Source: Microcebus murinus (taxonomy: Eukaryota; Chordata; Mammalia; Primates; Cheirogaleidae). From it: a stretch of DNA of 64,000 nucleotides. Below are positions 46,770 through 58,460 of this stretch, one piece after another; position 1 is the first letter of the stretch; each line of letters opens with the position of its first letter. The notes under the pieces were generated by a model. The model ran no database searches. It worked only from the letters and a program-made list of their open reading frames with translations, and was not told the DNA's origin. The stretch spans positions 18,338,501 to 18,402,500 of the forward strand of contig NC_134113.1 in the NCBI RefSeq assembly GCF_040939455.1. The letters run 5' to 3'. The position numbers were made by a program, and so were the translations under genes.

Positions 46770-49454
46770 GACTTTTGAGAGCACTGTTTTAACTATGATA
46801 TATTTCAAACATGGAAAAAAACTCAAAAAATAATATATCAGACTCTTTTGTACCCACCACTTAGATTTAACAAAGCACTTTGCCATAACTGCTTCAGAGC
46901 TTTTGTTTTAAATATTAATGAAATGGATTTGAAGGTAACCTCCCCTGTCCAATTCTCCTTCCTCACTCCCAGAGATGACCCTTACTTATCCTGAGATTGC
47001 TTATGCATCTTTCCTATACTTTTATTGTACACATAAGTTCCCATTAATAATATGTAATCTTTTTTTGCATGTTTTGAAAATTTATATAAATGGTTTCATG
47101 TTAAAGGTCCTCTTTTGATAATTGCTTTATTCATGCAAGAAATTTTTCTAGTTTTAACGATGTTGAAACTTATAAATGTCTTTCCCTGACTTCTCTACCC
47201 TATAGTATTTCATCCTGCAATGTATTTGTTTCTCCCCCTTAGATGGATCTGTGAGTTATTACCTCTCTAAAGAGGTTGTAGCAGCTGGTATTCCCACATC
47301 AAACCCTGACACTGAGCCCCACCAGACATCTGACTTCACCAAGATTTTATTTTCATAAAGTTGAGGTGCTTACATTATCTCACTATTGCTTTACTGAATT
47401 TATCCTGATACTATCGATATTATTGATATTTTGACTTGTTCTGTGTGAATTAATTAATAACTTTTCCTCATTGTGGAGGTGGGAGAGTAGGAGGAATTTT
47501 TTTTTTTGCCATTTACTTAACATTAGTTGAAATTGTTTATATATTCTTGATGCTAATAAATTATCCTTAATATTTTAATTTTCATTTAAAAAAATCTGTG
47601 GCTTATTTTTATTTGTTCCTGGTGTCTATATGTGGATATTTAAATTTTAAAGTAGTGTCATTTATAATCAGTCTTTTCATTTATGGTTTATGTTTTTTTG
47701 CACCTTGTTTATGATATCATTGTCCAGAAATTATAAAGATAGTTTCTCTTTTTTCTTTCTATGTGTATTAAAGCTTTGCATTCACATCTATCAGCTTTAA
47801 CCCATCTGGAATTTCTTTTTGTGAAAGTCATGAGGTGGCGATTTAATTTGGTATTTTTTCTATATGACAATCCAGTTATTCCAGAGCCGTGTAGTTAATG
47901 TTTCTCCCCACCCCCCCGCCCCACACTCCCCCGCGATTTAAAACACTACCTTTCTCATACACCAGCTTTACACACACACATGCACACACATACACACACA
48001 CACATACATGTGTGTACGAGGGTTTATTTCTGAGTTCTCTAGTCTGTTTTGTTGGTCTGTGTGTCTACACCTGTATCAGTATCATCCTGATTTTATTAAT
48101 CTAGCTTTATGATAACTTAATATCTGAGCAGGAAAGTCTCCCTTCCTAATTCTTCTTCTTCAAAAATGTATTGATCATTCTTGGCCCTTTATTCATCCAT
48201 ATTAATTTTAGGATTAGTTTTCTGTCAAGTCCATGGAAAATTGTCAGGGTTGCGCTTAGTGACATTGAATTTAGAGGTGTATTAGATGAGAATTGACATC
48301 TCTATGATAGTAAGTCTTCCTATAATGACATATATATCTTTCCAAAGATTACCTTCTTTAAACCTCAACGAATTTTTATAATTTTATCCACAAGGTCTTC
48401 TTCATCTTTTCCTAGATTTATTCATAGGTAACTTTAGAGTTATTTATATATTCTAGAAAAAGTGTTTTTATATTATGAATACAAGTCCTTTGTCAGGTAC
48501 ATGTTTTGCAACTATCTTATCTCAGTCGCTAATCCACATTATTTTTTATTGTAACTGGCTGAGACTTTCCACACAATGTTGAATGGAAGTTGATAACTGG
48601 CATTCTTGATTTGTTTCTGATTTTGAAGGGAATTCTTTCAGTAATTATAATATTTGCTCACAGTTTGAGTTAGATTCTCTTTATCCGAATAAGAAATAGT
48701 TCTTCAATTCCTATTTTGTTGAAAGTTTTAGAATAATGACTGGTTTGTATTTTCTCTATTTTTTTCAAGTTATCATTTTTAAAAGTCTGCTAATGTAATA
48801 AATTATTATACATTAACAAATCTCTCTAATGTTAAATCATCTTTGCCCTTCTATAACAGACACTACATGTAAACACATGCAAAGTTTATGATTTTTGCAT
48901 ATATACTCATGAAAGAGATGTGCCTTTTTAAGTTTTCTTTGTAGTAAGGTTTGTCTGCTTTTGCTATCAAGATCAGCTTTCTTAAATGATTTAGGGAGGG
49001 TTCCCACTTTTGCTATTTTCTGAAACAGCTTATATAACAAGACAATTGTCTATTTCTGAAAGTTTGAGAAGTCTCCCCAGTAAAATTATGTTGGCTTGTA
49101 TATTTTGTTATAAAAATAAAATTTTAGATGTAGAATAAATTTATGTAATGCTTATAAATAAATCTGCTCATCTTCTATTAGTTCTCCTTTAATCATTGAT
49201 AGTAATTTATATCTACCTATAATATTGTTCATTTTTATAACTTTTGTCAAATTGATTGGCATTAAGTTGTTTAAAATATCATTTGATATTTTTAAATATG
49301 TTCTATATCTGTGTTTCTTGGCCCTTCTAAACAGTCTAATTTTGGCTATTTATTTATTTTATTTTTTCTTACGCCAGAGAATAATTTATTAATCTTTTCA
49401 ATAGAAAACGTTTGGTGTAGTTTCTCTTTCTCTTTTTCTTTTTCATTAATATAT
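46770..49454 (-). mobile_element. Ancient L1M, inverted
   Basis: From 'caaacatggaaaaaaactc' and 'tttgtacccaccacttagat' (3' UTR) through antisense ORF2 sequence such as 'acccatctggaatttctttt', 'ctgatactatcgatattatt'-type decay, 'gttttctgtcaagtccatgg' and 'actggcattcttgatttgtt'. A CA/TG microsatellite (47971-48014) lies within. It is cut at about 49450 by a younger composite L1. Confidence 0.75.
47971..48014. repeat. (CA)n microsatellite
   Basis: ACACAC with ATG interruptions, next to a C-rich run at 47907-47933. Confidence 0.9.
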
Positions 49455-49797
49455 TCCTTGTATATCCCATCCCCTCTTCCTTGCTCCTCTCTGCCCAACA
49501 CCCAGTGAATGTTACTACTATACGTGCACTTAAGTATTATTCAGTTAATACCAATTTCATGATGAGTATATGTGGTACTTGTTTTTCCATTCTTGGGATA
49601 CTTCCCTTAGGAGAATGGGCTCCAGCTCTATCCAGGATAATACAAGAGGTACTAGATCACCATTGTTTTTTGTGGTTGAGTAGAACTCCATGGTTATATA
49701 TACCACCTTTTATTAATCCATTCATGTATTGATGGACACTTGCACATCTTTGCAATTGTGAATTGTGCTGCTATAAACGTTTGAGTACAGATGTGGG

Positions 49798-49830
<33 letters not shown>

Positions 49831-51115
49831 TTGAGACAGAGTCTCGCTTTGCTGCCCAGGCTAGAGTGAGTGCCATGGCGTCAGCCTGGCTCACAGCAAC
49901 CTCAAACTCCTGGGCTCAAGCAATCCTGCTGCCTCAGCCTCTGGAGTAGCTGGGACTACAGACATGCACCACCATGCCCAGCTAATTTTTTCTGTATATA
50001 TTAGTTGGCCAATTAATTTCTTTCTATTTATAGTAGAGACGGGGTCTCGCTCTTGCTCAGGCTGGTTTTGAACTCCTGACCTGGAGCAATCCACCCACCT
50101 AAGCTCCCAGAGTGCTAGGATTACAGGCATGAGCCACCGCACCCAGCCCAGATGTGTTTTTTTATAGAATGTCTTTTTTTTTTTTCCTTTGGGTAGATGC
50201 CCAACAATGGGATTGATGGATCAAATGGTAGTTTTACTTGTAGCTCTTTGAGGTATCTCCATATTGCTTTCCACAGAGGTTGCAGTAGTTTGCCATCCCA
50301 TCAGCAGTGTATGAGTATTCCAACCTCTCTGTCTCCATGCCAACATTTATTGTTTGGGGACTTTTTAATAAAAGCCATTCTACCTGGAGATAGGTGACAT
50401 CTCATTGTGCTTTTGATTTTCATTTCCCTGAGGATTAGAGATTTTGAGCATTTTTTCATGTTTGTTGGCCATTAGTCTATCTCCTTTTGAAAAGTTTGTT
50501 CATGTTGTTTTCGATAGGGTTGTTTGATTTTTTCTGGCTAATTTTCCTGAGTTCTATATAGGTTCTAGTTATCAGTGTTTTATTGGATGTGTAGCATGCA
50601 AATATTTTCTCCCATTCTGTATGCTGTCTGTTTGCTCTCATGATGGTTTCCTTCGCTGTGCAGTTTTTGAATTTGATCAGGTCCCATTTATTTATTTGTG
50701 ATGTTTCTGTGATTGCCTTTGGGGTCTTCATAAATTCTTTGCCTAGGCCAAAGTCTAGAAGATTTTTTCCAACATTTTCTTCTAGAATTCTTAGAGTTTC
50801 ACACCTTAGGCTTAAGTCCATTATCCACCATGAGTTTATTTTTGTGAGAGGGGAAGGTGTGATACTATTTCAGTATTCTACATGTGCCTATCCAATTTTC
50901 CCAGCACCATTTATTGAATAAAGTTTCTTTTCCCCAGTGTATGTTTTTGTCTGCTTTGTCAAAGATTACATGGCTAAATGAGGCTGATTTTATATCTGGG
51001 TTCTCATTTCTGTTCTATTAGTCTATGTCCCTATTCTTGTGCCAATTCCATGCTGTTTTAGTTACTATAGCTTGAAGTCTGATAAGTTGATGCCTCCCAA
51101 TTTGTTTTTGCTTAA
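49455..51115 (-). mobile_element. Young L1 (outer copy), 3' segment, inverted
   Basis: Antisense L1 beginning inside the 3' UTR ('ctctgcccaacacccagtga'); the last roughly 150 bp and poly(A) seen in sister copies are absent. It proceeds through ORF2 to 'caatttgtttttgcttaag', where another L1 interrupts it. An Alu sits at 49796-50148. The outer copy resumes at 54169. Confidence 0.88.
49796..50148 (-). mobile_element. Strepsirrhine-type Alu, inverted, in L1
   Basis: T-rich tail at left, then 'gagacagagtctcgctttgc', 'ggcgtcagcctggctcacag', linker 'attagttggccaattaattt' and 'gtgagccaccgcacccagcc'-type end (stated in part). An 8-bp duplication 'cagatgtg' lies at 49788-49795 and 50149-50156. Confidence 0.96.
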
Positions 51116-51129
51116 GACTGCTTTTGTTT

Positions 51130-51540
51130 ATATCATCATTTTGTTTATATCTAGTAGTATTTGCTTTATGAATCTGTGTGTACCTGAGTTCAATGCATAA
51201 ATATTTAGAATTGAGATGTCTTCTTATTGAATTGTAGCCTTCACCATTATATAGTGACTATCTTTGTGTTTCATTACTTTTGTTGATTTGAAGACTAAGT
51301 TATCTGAAATCACAGTTTCCATGCCAGCTTTCTTTTGGCTTCTGTTTACTTGAAATATTGTTTTCCATCCCTTCACCTTGAGTCTGAATGAGTCGGGTTA
51401 CATTGGTTTCCTGAAGACAGGAGATACTTACTTGGCTTGTGTATATTTATCCATTTGGCCAGTCTATGTCTCTTTAGTGAGCAGTTCAAGCCATTCACAT
51501 TTATTGAAAAAATTGATCAGTGGGGCAAATTTCTGTTCAT
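51130..51540 (-). pseudogene. L1 ORF2 endonuclease N-terminal remnant
   Basis: On the minus strand the sequence reads 'NVNGLN', then 'KRHRLAKWI', later 'SQKKAG' and 'KDSHYIM', the landmarks of the L1 apurinic-type endonuclease N-terminus. Stops and shifts interrupt it. The rest of the endonuclease and the whole reverse transcriptase are missing from this copy. Confidence 0.75.
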
Positions 51541-51541
51541 T

Positions 51542-52574
51542 CTATTGAGTTGAACTTTGTTGTTTTGTTTTCTCTCTTGATCCATGTGGTATCTGGCTTT
51601 TGACCTTTAGCATTTGTATGATTTTACATTGGTGAGTGTTTATTGTGCTGACCCATGTGTAACACTGTTCTGAGTACTTTCTGGAGGGGAAGGTCTTTAT
51701 TTCTCCTTCGTATAAGAAACTTACTTTTGCAGGGTACAAGAGTCTAGGTTGGGCATTATTCTGTTTGAGAAGTGTGAGGATGGGGCCCCAGTTTCTTCTG
51801 GCTTTAAGGTATCAGTTGAGAAGTCTGAAGTTAGTCTCATGAGTTTTCCTTTGTAGATTACCTACTTCTTTTGCCTTACAGCTCATAGGAGGGGCTCTTT
51901 TGTGTTTATTTTGGCCAGTCAGATGACTATGTGTTGTGGTGTCTTCCTGTTTGCAATGAATCTCCGAAGAGTCCTTTGAACTTCTTGTACCTGGATATCT
52001 AGATTTCTAGCAAGACCAGAGAAATTTTCCTCCATTATATCCTCAAATAGTTTATCCAACCCTTGTATGTTTTCTTCTTCACCCTCAGGGATGCCTATAA
52101 TTTTCATGTTGGGCCTCTTCACATTATCCCACATTTCTTGTTAGTGTTTTTTTCTCTTATTTCTCTTTTTTCTTTTATTTATCTGCTATTTCTCTAAGAC
52201 TGATTTATTTAATTGAAAAGTATTATCTTCAATCCCTGAGATTCTTTATTTTTTATCTACCTTATTCTTGAGGCTTTCCACTGTGTTTTGTAATTCCTTG
52301 ACTAAATTCTTCACTTCCAGAAGTTCTGTTTGATTTTCTTCTTAATATTTCAATTTCTTTAGTGAAGTTTTCTTCCAAGTCCTGGATGTTTTTTTTGTGT
52401 GTGTGTTGTTTCTTTGTGTTGGGTATCTATTTTCTCTCTCATATCATTGAGTTTTCTTACAATCCATGTTTGAAATGCTTCTTCTGTCATTTTAGTGTTC
52501 TGAATTTGGTTGATATCCATTGCTAGAGAGTTGGTCTTCCCCTTTGGAGGTGTCCTCTCAGTTTGATTCTTCAT
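51542..52574 (-). pseudogene. L1 ORF1 (RNA-binding protein) remnant
   Basis: Three minus-strand frames in order: 52359-52574 (N-terminal, coiled-coil side), 51919-52134 with 'KIIGIPEGEEEN' and 'QEVQRTLRRF', typical of the ORF1p RRM domain, and 51542-51739 with 'YPAKVSFLYEGEIKTF', the C-terminal domain. ORF1p is the trimeric nucleic-acid chaperone of L1. Frame breaks between the pieces mark a decayed gene. Confidence 0.85.
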
Positions 52575-52599
52575 ACTTTCAGAGTTCTTTTGCTGGTTC

Positions 52600-54168
52600 C
52601 TTCACACTGGAGCAACTATTGCTTAACTTTGGATTTTATTTTAGATAATGACACACCTAGTTTTGTCGCTGAGCCAGTAGGTGGTGCTTGTGAGTGAGAT
52701 TCAACTATATCCTATGCAATGAGTTAGTAAATGTGGTAAAAGGGCTTGCAAATTGACCTCCCTCTCAGTAGGTGGTGCTTGCCGAGAACAGAAAGCTATG
52801 ATGTCATTTTTGGGTCCTGTAACCAGCTCTTGTTCCTCTGTAGAGGAACTCTGGTGCCTCAGGTGGTCAGTGGGGTCCTGGGATTTCCAGGTGTGCCTTT
52901 ATTCTCCACCTCAAAAGGGACAGATGGGGGAGTGAGGTTGGGTGGGGTTGGGTTGGGTGATCCTGCCCTGAAGCTCCACCAATGCTGTTAGCAGGGGTCA
53001 AAGGTCTGTTCTCTGCTTCTGGGCACAGCTTCCAAGGAAGAGCTGAAATAGCCCTTCTTAGTCAAAAATTCTGCCCATGGAGGTGGTGCTGCCTGAGACC
53101 TGAAGCCTGGTCTCACCCTTCCCTATTCCATGATTTCTCCTGGGCCTCTGCTGGCAGACAGTACCTCAAACCAGTGCAACTCCCCTGACTATGTTGTAAG
53201 CCCAAAGGTTCCCTGCATAGCATCACAGCCTGAGCTGGAAGCACAGCCCTCCTATGGGAAGAGGGTTGCCCCTCAAGCACACTGCAGCTAGGACCCACTA
53301 TGATCTGTTCCTGGAGGCATTCACATTTCAGTAGACTAGTTCACAAAGATCCCTTCCCCTTCTGTGCCCCAGACAATGTGATTGAGACCTGGGTTTATGG
53401 GATCTGGCCTGCACTCTTGTCCTCTGGGCTCCAGAGATCAATCTCTGACCTTGCCAGGGAGAATAATCCTAGTCTCAAGCCACCCACAGGGTGTCCAAGC
53501 TGGATCAATGTCTCTCTGTCTCAGGGTTTGCCCTACTCTGCTGGAGTTACCAGGCAAGTGTCACCAGGGAGAGCCAGAGGGTAGGGAGCTCACAGTCTCA
53601 GCACCCCTCAGTCTGCTGCAGGGCCCCAAAAGGAAAGGCCCTATTCCCTATGGATGCCTCAGGGTGGTGGCTAAATTGTCTTTCTCAGCAGCCGTGGGTA
53701 GGGAAGGGGAAGTGGAGAATGAAGCAATATGGCACCTGCCAATGGGCTCTGGTCTGTGGGGTGAGATGTGCCCTGAGGGAACTGGGGGCCTGATGCCCTG
53801 TCTGCAAGAGGCTCACTGCTCACTAGTGGCAGCATCTCTGAGCTAGTGTTGGTGGATTACTACAGCAATTTGGGAGTTCACCAGCAGTCCAAGATGCAAG
53901 GGAGGGGAAATTTAACTGCTCCAACTTCCCTTGTCACTGGTCTCTAAGCCTCTCACAGTTTAGATCCTGCCAATGCCTTTCTCCTTCCAGTTCTTCTCTG
54001 CATACTATTCCCATGGAGTCTTCTGTAGTTTCAGGCTCCCTTCCTTCCAACTCTCATCCAATCTATGTTTGTCTGCCTGTTTGTTTTTTCACTTTCATCT
54101 AAAATCTTTCCTTCTTACAGAGACACTCTGGTTGGATGTGTTTCTCATCTGCCATCTTGCCTCTCCCT
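52600..54168 (-). promoter_or_regulatory. L1 5' UTR (internal promoter region), inverted
   Basis: GC-richer than the surroundings, no L1 coding sequence, directly upstream of ORF1 and ending in a typical L1 5' terminus with 'aagatggc'. L1 5' UTRs carry an internal RNA polymerase II promoter, so this part is presumably a relic promoter. It holds a G-quadruplex motif at 52940-52957 and a 16-bp repeated motif (52675 and 52766). Open frames on its opposite strand at 53300-53846 are discussed in the findings. Confidence 0.7.
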
Positions 54169-54555
54169 AATTTGTTTTCTTGCTTAAGGTTGCTTTGGCT
54201 ATATAGGATCTTCTCTGGTTCCATACGAAGTTTAGAATTATTTTTCCTAGATCTGCAAAAATCAATGTTGATGTTTTAATAGGGATTACAATGAATCTGT
54301 AGATATCTTTGGGTAGTACAGACCTTTTAACAATGTTGATTCTGCTGATCCATAAGCATGGTATGTTTTACCATGTGTTTACATCCTCTGCTATTTCCTT
54401 CCTCAGCATTTCGTAGTTCTCCCTGTGGAAGTCTTTCTCCTCCTTAGTTAAATATATTCCTGGGTATTTTATTTTCTTTGTTGCTATTGTGAAAGGTATT
54501 GAGTCTTTGATTTGGTCCTCAGCTTGACTGTTGTTGGTGTATATTAATGCTACTA
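54169..54555 (-). mobile_element. Outer young L1, continuation of 3' segment
   Basis: Antisense ORF2 picks up where 51115 left off ('cttgcttaaggttgctttgg') and runs to 'gtatattaatgctactatg'. Confidence 0.85.
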
Positions 54556-54963
54556 TGATCCTCTCAATAGATGCAGAAAAGCATTTGACAAAATTCAGCA
54601 CCTTAACAAATGATAAGAACATTTAACAAATAGGCATAGATAGGACTCACCTCAAAATAATAAAAGCCATATGGGACAAACCCATAGCCAACATCATACT
54701 CAATAGGGAAAAATTGAAAGCAGACTGGAACCAGACAAGGTTGCTCACTATTACCACTTCTGTTCAACCTAGTGCTAGAAGTCCTAGCCAGAACAATCAC
54801 ACAAAAGAAGGAAATCAAGTGCATCCTACAGAGGCAGAAGAGTTCAAACTATAGCTTTTTGCTGACAATACGATCTTGTATCTAGTAAACCCCAAAGATT
54901 TTGCCAAGAGACTACTGGAATTGATAAATAAATTCAGCAAAATCTCAGATTACAAAATCAGCC
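54556..54963 (+). mobile_element. Outer young L1, inverted 5' segment
   Basis: Sense L1 ORF2 from 'atagatgcagaaaagcattt' (reverse-transcriptase motif A) to 'cagattacaaaatcagcct'. In L1 coordinates it ends almost exactly where the antisense segment starts, so the outer copy is a 5'-inverted (twin-primed) insertion. Confidence 0.85.
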
Positions 54964-55829
54964 TCTTTTTTAAATTAAGGTTTTTATTTTCAATTTTATA
55001 ATCTCCTTCAGACATAATAATATCTGAAATAACAGAGGTATTCATCCTCCTCTTTATTGTGCCTACTGATTCTCCTTTATAGTGGATTATTGCTTCATAT
55101 GTTTTACAATTTTTGACTGTGAATTCATATTTATCTATATTTTTTTCCTTTGAGCATATATGTTCCAGGGTTGAAGTGTCTCTATAAAGACTACAATGGG
55201 TTTGCTTTTGGTGGGTGTCCCAGAGATTTCTAAGACAAATTCTTATGTAAATATGTTTCTTTGTATGGGATACCTGTGCAGTGTGGCAATGTACATTCAA
55301 AGGCCACACTTACAGGCAGTTCAGGATTGGGTTTTAATGTTTCATGGAGAAGGTAGGGACATTTTTGTCCTGCCTAGATTCCCAAGCAGCAACAAATGTC
55401 CTTGCTCTTTTCATGGCCTTCTAGGTGGAGATGTTCTCTCCTCCCTTGTGTGGTAGGGAAGCCCTACCAGGGTTACAACCTTATGTAGATGTCTCAACTC
55501 CAGCTTCACATCTTGAGTAAGCCCAAGGGTTCATCTTTGTTCTCTCTTCCTTTGTGGACATGAAAACCCCAACCCCTAGCTATTGGGATATGTATCCAAA
55601 TCTGATATCCCTTGGATTACTGTTGTACTTGTTTGTTCATTCTTCATTCTAGCTGTTTATTCTGGTATCTAGGATGTTATCTTTCTATATTTTGAACTCA
55701 TGCATATTTAACTAAACCATGTTATACCTTATCCAATATTTGTGTGTGTTTAGTCCAGGAAGGGGCTCTGCACTGAATCTGCCTATCATCTTTCTAGACT
55801 GGAAGTGCTCACATATAATCTTACTTATG
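54964..55829. other. Unassigned DNA right of the composite L1
   Basis: May include the continuation of the ancient L1M, but I could not match it. Frames at 54950-55456 on both strands overlap and carry no known motif. Confidence 0.35.
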
Positions 55830-56035
55830 CAGATAGATATGTTTGAGAGTTACCTTTGCCACTTATTAGCGGTGATCTACCTAACTTCTTTCTGCTTCAG
55901 TTTCTTCATTCTAAAAAATGGATTTAATCATAACTACTACAGTTGACTGTCATAAAAATTAAATGAAATGATTCACATAAACTAGGTACAACACCTGTAT
56001 ATAGTAGACACATAATAAATGTGAGCTATTAAGTA
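55830..56035 (+). mobile_element. MIR SINE
   Basis: 'tgccacttattagcggtgat', 'gcttcagtttcttcattcta' and 'acacctgtatatagtagaca' follow MIR order. Confidence 0.8.
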
Positions 56036-56575
56036 TAAATGATTACTATTTACATACTTTAATTATGTTGTTGGATATTTATAACTCTGAAATTTTTAGA
56101 AATTATTGTAATAATTTTATTTATTTAGTTTTAATAAATACAAACTTATGTTTGTGTGTATATAGTGTACTTACATTTTATTTTCAAGAATCTTAAAGGG
56201 AAAAGAAAAAAAGATAATTCTGCCCCCAATATTTTCTTTCTGATGATTTTTCAGGGTCCATACAGTGATTAGATAAAGTAAAAAACTCAAATGGATGGTG
56301 TTTTTTAGTTCAAATAGATAATTTACATACCTAGAATTTATCTGCTAATCTATCCACCTCTCTGATTTGATATGCTACATCCAAAGCTGAGAGCCCTTTT
56401 CCCTGTGTCCTGGCTTACGTGAGAAATGTTTTCAAAGGAAAGATTCAATCTGCCCAGGAAGATCCTTATCCTATAGGCAATAGGGATCTACAAAAGAATT
56501 AAAGTCTAAGGAACAGTATAATCCAATTTGCATTCTGAAGAGATGACTAATTTTGGAAGATAGATTGGAGGAGGG
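56036..56575. other. Unique AT-rich DNA
   Basis: No gene or repeat recognised. Confidence 0.4.
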
Positions 56576-57206
56576 TGTATTAGACAGAATTCTAAAGTGG
56601 TTCTCAAGTTTTTCAGTTCATGGTGTACATAACTTATGTAATCCTCTACCCTGGAGTGTAGGAGGAAACAGTGAATATGATGAGGTAAGCACTCCCTTGA
56701 ATAGGGTATATTATATATAACAAATGATGATGGGAGAGTCACTTCTATCCAAAATTTTATGTAACACTCTGCCTTAGCATGCTGGGGGGTGAGGGGTCAG
56801 GGTAAAGGATGGAAGTCAATGAGCTGTGTTCCTAGTGGCCTGGAAGAAATCAACTGTCATGTTTATAGAGAGGGTCTGTGGCAGGAATAGCAGGTGCCCT
56901 CCAGAGCTGAGAGTGGTCTCTAGATGATGGCCAGCAAGAAAGTAGGGACCTCAGTCCTTCAACTGTAAGGAACTGAATTATGTCAACAGGCCACCTGAGC
57001 TTGGTATTAATAAAAGACCCTGAGCTCCAGAAAGGAGCATAGCCCATCCACCATCTTTATTTCACCCTTGTGAGATCCTGAGCAGAGAATCCAGCTAACC
57101 CGTATTTGACTTCTCACCTACAGAAACCATGAGATAATAAATGGGTGTTGTTTTAAGCTGCTAAATTTGTGGTAACATTTAATATAGCAATAGAAAACTA
57201 ATAAAG
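56576..57206 (+). mobile_element. MaLR (MLT1-like) solo LTR
   Basis: Starts 'tgtattagacagaattctaa' and runs through 'gggacctcagtccttcaact', 'gtgagatcctgagcagagaa' and 'atgagataataaatgggtgt' (poly(A) signal) to 'tagaaaactaataaag'. About 630 bp, essentially full LTR length. Same family as 25277-25884 in the other direction. Confidence 0.88.
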
Positions 57207-57214
57207 AAGTTAAC

Positions 57215-57310
57215 TCTATAGACAGAGAGACCAGTTATTGTAATGGTCTATGCCCAAATGAGAAATATCTGTATTTACACTGAATCTGCTATTATGGAAA
57301 TGATGACAGC
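57215..57310 (-). mobile_element. L2 fragment, inverted, left of a MaLR insertion
   Basis: 'gaccagttattgtaatggtc' and 'atgatgacagcatggcataa' match the antisense L2 reverse-transcriptase C-terminal region. The element continues at 57745. Confidence 0.6.
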
Positions 57311-57329
57311 ATGGCATAAAGACCTATTA

Positions 57330-57740
57330 AGAAGGTAGAAATAAATCTTGTCATCCACTAAATATCAGCATAGAATGTTCCAGAATGACCTTAAGATTTT
57401 TTGGTGAATCATGATGTTTTTAATAAAATCAGTGGAAACAAGAGTGAGGAAATGTTTCATGAGGAACATGTGAGCAACTCTAGGCTAGCCTGCTGCAGGA
57501 TGGAAGATTGCATGGAACAGATGCAAGCCATCTTGACTGAGTTCATTCTGGACCAACCAGTCCCCACTTTACAAGGCAGCTGATCACAAACATATGAGTA
57601 AGTCCAGCCAGTGTCAGAAGAATCACCTAATTGAGCCCAATCCAAATTGCCAACCTACAGAATCATAAGCTAAATTAATAGTTACTATTTTGAGCCACTT
57701 AGTTTTGGGGTAGTTTATGATATAATAAAAGCTTACATTT
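57330..57740 (+). mobile_element. Second MaLR-type LTR, diverged
   Basis: The right half 'caacctacagaatcataagc', 'attttgagccacttagtttt' and 'ggggtagtttatgatataat' is a MaLR LTR 3' end. The left boundary is uncertain. Confidence 0.65.
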
Positions 57741-57744
57741 ATAC

Positions 57745-57890
57745 ATGTATTGATTTTGAGACAGCTATGAAATATCCATTTAGGTATGTTCAACTAGGAA
57801 GTTTGAATTCTATATCTAGACAACAAAAGAGCAGATGACGTTCTAGATAAAGATTTAGGGATGGCCATAATAAGGATGGTCACTGATGTT
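57745..57890 (-). mobile_element. L2 fragment, inverted, right of the MaLR insertion
   Basis: 'ttgagacagctatgaaatat', 'ccatttaggtatgttcaact' and 'aggaagtttgaattctatat' correspond to antisense L2 upstream of the part at 57215-57310. Confidence 0.62.
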
Positions 57891-58289
57891 AAGGATGAAT
57901 ATAGGCATATTTTTAATATTCTGAACCAGATGTTAATTTTCTGATGATAATAGCTATGTTAAATATTGTTCTTCATTCAGTACTACTACTATTACTTTTG
58001 AGGAGAAACTATCATAAGATGAACAATTAGGAGAAATGCCTCTAAAAGTATAATTGGTTTTTCTTTTCAACTTCTCTGAGGTGTTACACAACTTGAATTA
58101 TTCCTCTCAGAATGAAATGTTTGGGAAAAAAAGCTTAAATTTGCCCCTTCACTTGAACAGTTTTAATCTTCACTTTTCTACAGGCTAGTAGGCCACCCTA
58201 CCCAATGTGTATATCATATTCATGCATAATATATGTCACTCGACAATAAGATGTCACCAACAGTTGTGTGATTCAACATAATTTACAAG
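57891..58289. other. Unique AT-rich DNA
   Basis: No gene or repeat recognised. Confidence 0.4.
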
Positions 58290-58460
58290 GTCTTCCTCTT
58301 GTGATCCTTGTGATAACCCTGTGAAACTGGTATTAGGTTTATCCCCATTGTACAGGTTTAATGGAGACTGCTGAGTTTAAAAAGATGCTCTGGGTCACCC
58401 ATCAAGTATGTTTAAGTGCCAGGATTCCAGCCTGGGTTTCCTAACTCAATGTCTTTTGCA
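58290..58460 (-). mobile_element. MIR SINE, inverted
   Basis: 'gtgataaccctgtgaaactg', 'tatccccattgtacaggttt' and 'gccaggattccagcctgggt' in antisense MIR order. Confidence 0.78.

Larger units (their letters stand above)
51116..54168 (-). mobile_element. Second L1 with complete 5' end, lacking most of ORF2
   Basis: Read on the minus strand: 5' UTR from 54168 ('gggagaggcaagatggcag'), ORF1, the inter-ORF region and the first roughly 150 codons of ORF2 (endonuclease part), ending near 51116 without 3' UTR or clear poly(A). It is inserted between two parts of the outer L1 that share about 20 bp at both junctions ('aatttgtttt' plus 'ttgcttaag'), which looks like a target duplication. Frames are broken, so it is not functional. 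Confidence 0.75.

Noticed and set aside
50640..50921. Plus-strand 93-codon frame
   Set aside because: It is the antisense of L1 ORF2, as are similar frames at 22387-22695 and 40763-41035.
53382..53846. 154-codon plus-strand frame as a host gene
   Set aside because: It lies wholly in an inverted L1 5' UTR. Kept only as an ORF0-type question.
55196..55456. 86-codon frame as a processed pseudogene
   Set aside because: No recognisable parent gene, no poly(A) tract and no flanking duplications.
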